Assembly (NCBI GenBank): GCA_003313425.1
Contig: NHZP01000017.1
Location: 62,001-126,000 of the forward strand
Source of the DNA: Pseudopyrenochaeta lycopersici
Taxonomy: Eukaryota > Ascomycota > Dothideomycetes > Pleosporales > Pseudopyrenochaetaceae
Direction: 5' to 3'
DNA: 64,000 nucleotides
Part shown: piece after piece, positions 56,919 to 64,000 of the stretch
How positions within the stretch are numbered: position 1 is the first letter of the stretch
Layout of the letters: each line of letters begins with the position of its first letter
The notes under the pieces: generated by a model
The model's input: the letters and a program-made list of their open reading frames with translations, nothing else
What the model was told of the DNA's origin: nothing
Database searches by the model: none
Program-made: the position numbers and the translations under genes

Positions 56919-57903
56919 GTAACGTGTTTCATAAGCGAGTGGCTAACCTAAGCGAGTAGCTAACGCGATACCTGCGCACTACCTTTATAGAACTATTATA
57001 TAATACCTTAATAATAATAAACTTAAAAGACCTATACTAAAAGAGATATATAACTTACTATCTTTAATCGTAATTCCTAATATATTAAGAGTATAAATAA
57101 GCTATAAAGATATATAATATACTCTAAAAAACCTTTATGAACTAATATACTAGAAAGTATATATAATATAACTATAAAGTAAACTTAAAGCGCCTAATGA
57201 AACTAGAAGAGGAGGCTATAGTCTAAAAGATTCTTAAGTAGTCTATATAAGGTCTAGCGCCCTTAAAGCACTATATATAAGATATAGCTGTTATGGGCGA
57301 AGAGGCCTAACTAACGAGTGTACATTTGTCCTATACTACAGAAGGAGAAAGATAGAGAAGAGGTTACAGGTATCCTTAGAGTATATATATATATGTTCGT
57401 ACAAGTGAAGAGGAACGTGCTCCTCTAGCTGCTAACTTGTACGAGCTGATAAGAAAAGGGAGCAGAGGAGATTAAGGAGTTCTTTCCCCGTGCGATAGTA
57501 GCGAAGCCTCTCCTGCTTAAAGGGCGCAGCCCATTACAATAGCTAATAGACTACTTAGACCGCGAGGCTAAGATAGTATTAGTAAGAACTAGGTTAATAA
57601 TTTTATTAAGTATACTCCTAAGCTTAAATTATACTAGAGCTATCTATATAATTACTAGCGTACTACTTATAAAGAATTTACACTTATCTAGTACTAGTTT
57701 AACCTAGTTAAGAATATAAAAGAGAAGTAGAAAATCTAAGATAAAGATATCTATAACTTTAATAAGACTAGCTTTGTAATAGGTAAGATTTTATTATAGA
57801 TAGTTATTATAAGCTTAGAAAGATTAAGGAAAAAGAAAAGAATCTAGCTAAGTAATTATAAGTAGGTTACTATTATATAAGGTGTAGGAGCTATAAGTTA
57901 CCT
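56919..57903 (+). pseudogene. Fot1-type transposase fragment, split by solo LTR-C
   Basis: Begins with the same GGTAACGT plus paired AAGCGAG layout as 4201-4251 (AAGCGAG at 56933 and 56950). A RIP-degraded frame from about 57190 reads KLEEEAIVQKILKQ and PLKHYIQDIAN across the solo LTR. It continues after 57544 with a Fot1-like DNA-binding block and then FNKTSFVIGK, ending with VTIIQGVGAISYLL near 57880. In active relatives the last part reads FDETGF, so here the first catalytic Asp is Asn and the Glu is Lys. Similarity ends abruptly at about 57903. Confidence 0.75.
57289..57538 (+). repeat. Solo LTR-C (copy 3)
   Basis: 250 bp, TGTTATGGGC...CCATTACA, with ATAGC on both sides (57284-57288 and 57539-57543). 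It sits inside the Fot1-type fragment. Confidence 0.93.
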
Positions 57904-58310
57904 ACTGTGCCGTTGCACAGGGTACCTGGGCAATCAGGTGATGATGGGTTTCCTTTGTCAGCGAAATTTGGTGATAAGACTTGGAGATGCGAGAGATCTC
58001 AACATCATGCACCATCCATCATGCACCATGCACCACACACCACGATAATTCACTTCAAAACTGAGATTTTGCAAAGTAGCTAGTGCATTAGCTACGTCAA
58101 TTCAATGAGATTTCAGACCATTTTGCTTATTACTTTTAATCCGGCTCTATACTTCCCTTCGTTTCTAGCAGACTGCACAGGCAGGGCTGCTCCTGTTATT
58201 CACGCACATTTGATTCCAGCGTCACCTCTCATTCACAACACCAGAACTGCGGGATTGTGCCGAACCACCTTGTTAACTCCACACTACTTCTACCTTTTAT
58301 TACATTTATA
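57904..58310. other. Short un-mutated pocket between degenerate tracts
   Basis: About 400 bp of normal composition with a small CATGCACC-type repeat (58004-58040) and a 68-codon frame (58105) that starts with a hydrophobic stretch. I see no reason to call it a gene; it may be the flank of a lost single-copy region. Confidence 0.35.
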
Positions 58311-59329
58311 GGTAGCATGCTTATTAATATCTAGTTTAAGAATCTACTATATAATTAGGTTATCAAAGTAAGCCTAAATAGCTAGACTAATAACTAGCTT
58401 ACCTTTACTTAGTTAGAGTACTTTAATAAGTATATAAAGTAGAGTACTATAAGTATATACTAGCTATTTATAATTAATAGCTATAAGAGCTATAGCTTAC
58501 TTAAATTCTAAGATCTTTATAAAGAGAAGAATATTATTCTTCTCTATATACTTCTATATTTATTATGTTTATTATAACTTCTTAATATAGGCTACTTTAT
58601 ACTATTAAAGTATAAGTATAGTAATATAATTTTAGCCTTAGTATATAATTATATATACTTTATTAATAAAAAAACTTTCTTTTAAGTATTTAAACTAGCT
58701 TTTAAATAGACTATAATCATAGATAATATTAAAATAAGCTTTAGAAGTACTAGGCTAGTCTTATATAATTTAGAAACTATTCTATTAAAGCTTAATATAA
58801 AGCTATAGACTCTAAAATTATTACTATAAAAATAAGGTATATAGAAGGTATTATGCTAATGCACATAGTAGATAACTATTATTATCCACCCGTAGGCATT
58901 ATCTTGTGCCCGCCCCTTTTTCTTTTTAGTTTATTTTCTTATTTTAAAGTTTATTAATTTTTATATAACTAAGTATAGATAACTATATCTATACTAAGGC
59001 TTCCTCCCTTTACCCCCTTAATTTTAATGGTTGTAAAAGCGGGATATAATAAGGAGGAATAATTATAAGGAATTAATAATTATTATATTTTAAGTATTCA
59101 GGATAATTAAAGAGAATATACTTTAATAAATCTTTACTCTTATAACCTTCTTATTACTTTACTTATACCTACTCTATAAGACTCTAACTAAAGGGAGTAT
59201 TAAGATTCTAGGCTAACCTCTTACTCCTATATAAAAATAGCGAAGCCTATAAAGATTAAACTTTTAACCTTTAGTATAAGTTTAAATACTAATTATAAGC
59301 TATTATAATTAAAAGAAATTAAAAGAATT
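58311..59329. other. AT-rich degenerate sequence
   Basis: RIP-like composition. Contains the plus-orientation copy (59100-59236) of the dispersed repeat, which may be the LTR just ahead of the gag-like region. No reading frame recognised. Confidence 0.4.
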
Positions 59330-60767
59330 ATAAAGTAAGTATAAAAATAAGATACTAAGAATAACTTATTAGGTATAAATACTAAGCTAAAAGGTAAAAT
59401 AGTATTAAGAGGTATAGTTAATCTCTCTCCTTTCTCTTAAAGAACTTATTAGAAATTTATTAATTATTAAATATTAAGCTAAATATTAAAGAAGTATTTT
59501 ATTAGCTATTAGTATAACTATATAAAGATAATAAGGAAGAAGATAACTATAGTACTATCTAATCTTAGTAAGTAATAAAAGAAGAAGGATAACTACTATT
59601 AGATACTAGGTAAGAGAAAATTAAGAAGCTTAAGACTTTCCTAATACTAAGTAGCTAATAACTTTAAAATTTATTAGTAAGTATAACTAGTAGTACTAAT
59701 AAAGAGAGTTATAATACTCCTACTATATTAACCTTAAACCCTTAGATAAGTTTTTTATTAATTACTAACTAGGGTACTACACCTGTACTATAATATATTA
59801 TAGATATAAAAAAGGTTATCCTACTTATAAAATATAGTAATAGAGTAGTATTTAATAAAAAAGAAGTAATAGACTTCTTTAATAATTATAACTAAAATAT
59901 AAAGAATAGAAGGCTTAATAAAGTCTAAAGGCTTTAAATCTTATTAGACTTTTATAATAAAGAATAGAAAAAATTTATTAAAAGAGTATAGTATTTTAAA
60001 AATAAAGACTAAGATAAGCTCTAAGAATTAATAAAAGAATATTAGAAAGATAAAGATATTAGTATAAAAATAAGTATATAAATATTTTTTAAAGACTATA
60101 TTATAATATCTACTTAAGAATTCTTTAGACTTTCTAGCTACTACTTAAACTTTCTCTTATACTTAGATAAGTATAAGATAATAAGATATATTAATAATAA
60201 AGAGGTAAGGTATCTCCTCTTCTAAGAGCTACTTATAGAAGATAAGGAATTAATAATAATAATAATAATACTAGATTGCCTTAAAGGTAATAAGATTAAA
60301 ATATATAATATAGAGGCTATCTATAAGTATATTAAAAGGATAAATATTTAGAAAGAAAGATTATAGTATATAATATTTGAGTAAATAATACTACTATATA
60401 TTATATACTTATATATAAACTCCTCTAAAGTCTTAGAAAAAATAAATAAAGTACTAGCTAGTAAGATAAACTAGAAAGATAAACTCCTATTTTAAGTAGA
60501 TAAAGAGGTAGATAATTTAGTTAAAACCTTTAGAAATATAAAGATTAACCTAGTAGAAGTAAATAAAATACTAGCTAGAAATAAATAGTTATCTATTATA
60601 CTTAAGAACTTATATAAATATATATATTTTATTTTAAAGATTATAAATATCGCTTATATATAAAAGAATAATAACTTATATATCTTAAACGTAAGTCTTA
60701 CTATTAACCTTTAAAGTAGTTTAGTCTAGAAAAATAGAAGAGAATATAATAATAGTTATAATATATA
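59330..60767 (+). pseudogene. Gypsy-type gag, RIP-degraded, from a further element
   Basis: A plus frame of more than 400 codons is interrupted mainly by TAA/TAG. It reads VIDFFNNYNQN, LLDFYNKEQKKFIKRVQYF, KDQDKLQELIKEY and SSYYLNFLLYLDKYK in the order of a fungal Gypsy capsid domain, with a Lys-rich tail (AFRNIKINLVEVNK-type at about 60530). Similarity to Gypsy-B begins abruptly at 60768, so two different elements are joined here. Confidence 0.55.
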
Positions 60768-61445
60768 TAAGAAGTAGTTAGAACGCAGGTATATTACTTA
60801 ATTTTACTACCTTACTACTATATTTATAATATATTCTACGTCTTACTCCTTAAATACTAGAAACCTTAGTAAGAAGAAGAAGAAAATACCTAGCTACTTA
60901 ATATTACTCTTAAAGGAGAGAAAGTTTAGGAAGTTAAAAAGATCTTAAGTAAACATATAAAGAAGGGCTAACTATAGTACTAGCTAAGGTAGAAAGGCTA
61001 TAATAAGACTTAGGATACTTAGACTCTACTATTAGATTTTAAAAATATAGATAACTTAGTCTAAGAGTTTAAATAAGAGGGAAGAGCTACGCGCTTAAGA
61101 AAGAGAAAGAAAGTAGAATTTATTATTATAGCCTTAGGCTTATAGGTATCTATAAAAAGTAAAAGAAAACCTCTAGAAACGCTAAAACTACCTTACTCTT
61201 ATTACTTGCGTTAGACTTAATCTCCTTCTTAGTATTACTTATACTTAAGGCGCTACTATTACTTATTAGAGCTTAATAAGAAACTCTTAAACTTTCTATA
61301 GCTTAGAGTATCTCTAGCCCTATCTTAACTTAGGCCTTAACCTTTACCTCTACCGCGGCCTTAACCTCTGCCTCTACTTCTACCTCTACCTCTTACGTTA
61401 TAACGCGCTGCAGCGCCTCTATAGCGTAGGGTAGGAGCCTACTTA

Positions 61446-61520
61446 TCTCCTCTACTATTATCTCCTCTACTATTATCTCCTCTACTATTATCTCCTCTAC
61501 TATTATCTCCTCTACTATTA
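61446..61520 (+). repeat. Five tandem copies of a 15-bp unit
   Basis: TCTCCTCTACTATTA repeated five times without error. The related Gypsy-B sequence near 12431-12470 has no such array, so the expansion happened in this copy. Confidence 0.9.
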
Positions 61521-62657
61521 TCTCTGCTACCTTCTCTATTATCTGCTCCCCTGTTATTCTCTCCTCCTCCTCCCTTATTCTCTTACTCCTTATCTTAACC
61601 TCTACTCCTACTACCTCTACTCTTGTTACTACTACTACTACTACTATTATTATTATTAGTATTATCTAAGGTAGCACTCTTTAGAGATATTAGCCTACGC
61701 TCCTAATATAAGTAATGTATTAGTATACTATATAGGCTGCATAGGCTATAAGCTACTCTAGGGCAGCTATAATCCTATACTATTTAGCTAGGATTAGCCC
61801 TAGAAACTAAGGCAAAGTAGTAAGTACTTAGGTAGTAATACTTATAGGTGTGCTAGTATAAGTATTATAGTAGTAGTAGCTAGTAAGCTCTAGATTAAAT
61901 TAGCGCTAGCAGCACGTAAGCTTAACGCTAGTTATAATTACTATAGTATTAGTTTAGGGGTAGTAGTAGTAACTACTATATTATATTAGTTGTAAAGGAC
62001 GTATAAGTAGTTTAAGCAGGTATTAAGCTTATAAGAGACCTATATTTATTAATAACAACGCGCCTAGAGTAAGCTATAGATGAAAGACTTATAGGAGTAC
62101 AGGCGCTATAGTTACCTGTAATATAATAGTTACAGCGCTTATACTTAGAGTTATTATAGTTTTTCTTCTAATTAGTAATACTCTGCGCGCAGCGCAGGTA
62201 AGTCTTAGTTACTGCGTCTTAGTCTGCACGCTTATTAGCTATAGCCTATATAAAGGGCCTAGCACTATAAAAGTATAACTTCTTAATATATTTTAGATTA
62301 GGGTAATAGACTATAGTATTAAGTAAGTTATATATATTATATATATAATTTAATAGTATTAATATAATAGAGTAAAAGAGTAGCGTAATATTATAATAAT
62401 ACTAGAAAACTCTGCTATTATAAAGTAGATCTATACCTTATTACTAAGGAATAAAAGTTTTAATTACCTTAACTTTACTAGAGGTAGGAGCGTAAATATA
62501 CGGCGCTTATAACATATAATAATAACGCGCATAAGACGCGTTAAGGACGTGCGATTAAAACACACATATAGATACTCTTTTCTAATTTTCCTGCATAGTT
62601 TTAGGTTTTTATTAAGGTTATTAATACTATTAGGACGCTAGCTAGAGGAGAAGGCTC

Positions 62658-62888
62658 TATAATAAAGTATTATAAATCTAAATCTTAGTGTTATAGTATA
62701 ATTACGCTAGGCATTTCTAAGGGCTAGCGCGCACTGCAGTAGACCTGCTTAAAACCTGCGCTAGCTGCGTAGAGTAGGGACGACAAGTATTATTCTCTCC
62801 TATAGCTGAGTGACAGTAATACAGAACTATCCCTTTACTATTATCTGTGGTGTGAAGCAAGTACTATTGCCTAAAACCATACATTACA
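62658..62888 (+). repeat. LTR-B of the truncated Gypsy-B copy
   Basis: 231 bp, same length as the Gypsy-B LTRs. Start mutated (TATAATAAAG), end ACATTACA. Confidence 0.88.
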
Positions 62889-63660
62889 ACGTGACGTGTA
62901 ACAGAGTAGAACACTAGCGCTTCCTGACTAGCCGTCAGTCCCTGAGGTGCTTCCTCCTTAACTAGGGTTTCAGATCGTAACAGATAGAGAGGATATTAAT
63001 TACTATCTGCGAGAGGCGTAGGTACTAAGCTTTAATAGAAGACCTTATCTAGAATTTAAAAGGCGCTAAGGTAGAGTTATACTTAAAGTAATTAGTAATA
63101 TAGCTATTAAGCTTACTCTGAATTATAGGTGTAAAGGAGATCTTTTAAGTCTCCTTAAGAGCTTTATTAATTTAATAAAACTTTAGCTTCTTACGTTATG
63201 ATTAGTTACTAGATATCTCTAAGAGAGCCTCCTAAGATAAGATTAATAGCCTAGAGATTAGTAGTTCCTTATACTCCTTTTAGTATAGCTCTTTAATAAG
63301 AGTAACACTACTCTAAGCGTCTTTAAGGCCTAATTCTTACTCTAAATATTACTACTTAAGGCGAGGATTAAGGGGGATTACTGCTGTGTAGGCGGGCGTG
63401 CGGTGCGGTTAGTAATTCTATAGTAGTAACTTACTTTCTACTAAGCCTACTTAATTACTACCTAGACTAGCTAATTAGGGGGATATTTAGGGTAATAGAG
63501 CTTTAGTTACTTAAAATTCTTAAGGAGGACCTTTAAAATAAGTATAATATCTGCAAATCTACTTACAGAGGCCATATTTAGCCTACTTTTAAGCTTCTTA
63601 GTTCTGTCTTTAAAGGGCTTAAGTAGCTCTATAATCTCTGTAATAATTACCTAGTTATTA
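62889..63660 (-). other. Degenerate sequence with a minus-strand frame of unknown type
   Basis: On the minus strand a frame interrupted by TAA/TAG runs from about 63400 to 63000 with stretches such as LIKELYQKEYKELLISRLL and a final LSQIVINILSI. The latter faintly recalls the end of hAT transposases, but there is not enough to assign it. 62898-62983 reads as TGTTACGATC...TGTTACA on the minus strand, like a small LTR remnant, without a duplication. Confidence 0.3.
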
Positions 63661-63702
63661 GGTGTTGCAAACAACGCGCTGTGACCTGGGGTACGGTAGG
63701 CT

Positions 63703-63876
63703 CACGTGCGCGCTGACGTAGGAGCTTACCCTAGAGAGACACGTACTTCTGTGTGCATTCAAGGGCGCGCTCACGTGCGCGCTCACGTGCAAGCTTATGG
63801 GGAAGCTCACGCAGGAGATACCTGAAGGTAGACTCACGTGCGCGATCACGTGCGCGAGCACGTGCGCGAGCACGTA
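63703..63876. repeat. 12-bp phased CACGTG minisatellite
   Basis: CACGTG at 63703, 63772, 63784, 63835, 63847 and 63859, with CACGTA at 63740 and 63871. Within two blocks the spacing is exactly 12 bp with CGCG spacers. GC-rich and free of RIP changes, next to degenerate DNA. CACGTG is the E-box bound by bHLH factors, but a simple minisatellite is just as possible. Confidence 0.8.
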
Positions 63877-64000
63877 CGCGCTCACTGCTTACGCTCCTAC
63901 AGTATAATGGCCCCTGTAATAGGCCGTACTCAGCTCTCCTTTATATAGCTGGCTCTCCTAAAGCCTCCTAGAAAACACAGTAGTCCATCTCATAGATTAC

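Larger units (their letters stand above)
60768..62888 (+). mobile_element. Truncated Gypsy-B copy (3' part with LTR)
   Basis: Aligns with 11704-13827 from the end of integrase through the 3' region to the LTR, more heavily mutated than that copy. The 5' part is missing. It includes the antisense Arg/Gly-rich region and an expanded 15-bp repeat. Confidence 0.85.

Noticed and set aside
58105..58311. Small secreted-protein candidate
   Set aside because: Hydrophobic start only; no Cys pattern, splice signals or relatives, and set in transposon debris.
62898..62983. Small LTR remnant, TGTTACGATC...TGTTACA on the minus strand
   Set aside because: The ends look LTR-like but the flanks do not match and no partner is present.
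63658..63971. Arg/Ser/Ala/His repeat frames on both strands
   Set aside because: Open only because the 12-bp repeat has no stop codons; the translation is a plain repeat.
1..64000. CRISPR arrays, rRNA or tRNA genes
   Set aside because: None seen; direct repeats are LTRs, subterminal motifs or minisatellites.

Overview
The window comes from a filamentous ascomycete (Pezizomycotina-type) nuclear genome. The evidence is short spliceosomal introns of about 50-100 bp with GT...AG ends, fungal gene families (Zn2Cys6 regulator, MAO-N-like amine oxidase, LovD-like serine hydrolase) and large tracts that look mutated by repeat-induced point mutation (RIP). In those tracts CpA has become TpA on both strands, and reading frames carry TAA/TAG exactly where CAA, CAG or TGG would be expected. 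I saw no rRNA, tRNA or CRISPR array.

Layout. 1-1691 is a RIP-degraded Fot1/pogo DNA transposon. 1878-3304 is a single-pass membrane protein gene. 4201-35560 is a deep transposon nest. A Fot1-type element is split by a Tc1/mariner-type element (4252-26562, TA duplication). That is split by a 20.7-kb chromodomain Gypsy element (4768-25459, 306-bp LTRs, ATAAC duplication). The Gypsy in turn contains a complete second Gypsy (7007-13827, AGACT duplication), an intact and un-mutated Copia element (14399-19641, identical 174-bp LTRs, GCTAG duplication) and three solo LTRs, each with its own 5-bp duplication. A further RIP-degraded Gypsy lies at 27529-34055. After the gene island, 56316-63660 is again degenerate transposon debris, and the window ends in a 12-bp phased array of CACGTG motifs.

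Gene island. Between about 35.6 and 56 kb lies a GC-balanced block of eleven clustered genes. In order they are: a MAO-N-like flavin amine oxidase (-); an (R)-selective-type amine transaminase (+) sharing a 422-bp divergent promoter with it; a LovD/EstB-like serine hydrolase (+); a short-chain dehydrogenase (+); a Rid/YjgF-family protein (+); a maltose-type O-acetyltransferase (-); a Zn2Cys6 regulator (+); a D-amino-acid-oxidase-type flavoenzyme (-); an HSL-type alpha/beta hydrolase (+); a GABA/choline-type permease with a splice-phase problem (+); and a histidine phosphatase (-). Inference: uptake (permease), unmasking of esters or amides (two hydrolases), three different C-N oxidising or deaminating enzymes, a Rid-fold protein next to imine-forming enzymes, an SDR for the carbonyl products, and a local regulator together suggest a catabolic or tailoring cluster for chiral amines or D-amino acids. 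No PKS, NRPS or terpene synthase backbone gene is present.

The other item of special interest is the Copia element. Gag and Pol lie in one frame separated by a single UGA followed by CUA, the classical leaky-stop context, and Pol has no ATG near its start, so programmed readthrough is the likely way Gag-Pol is made.
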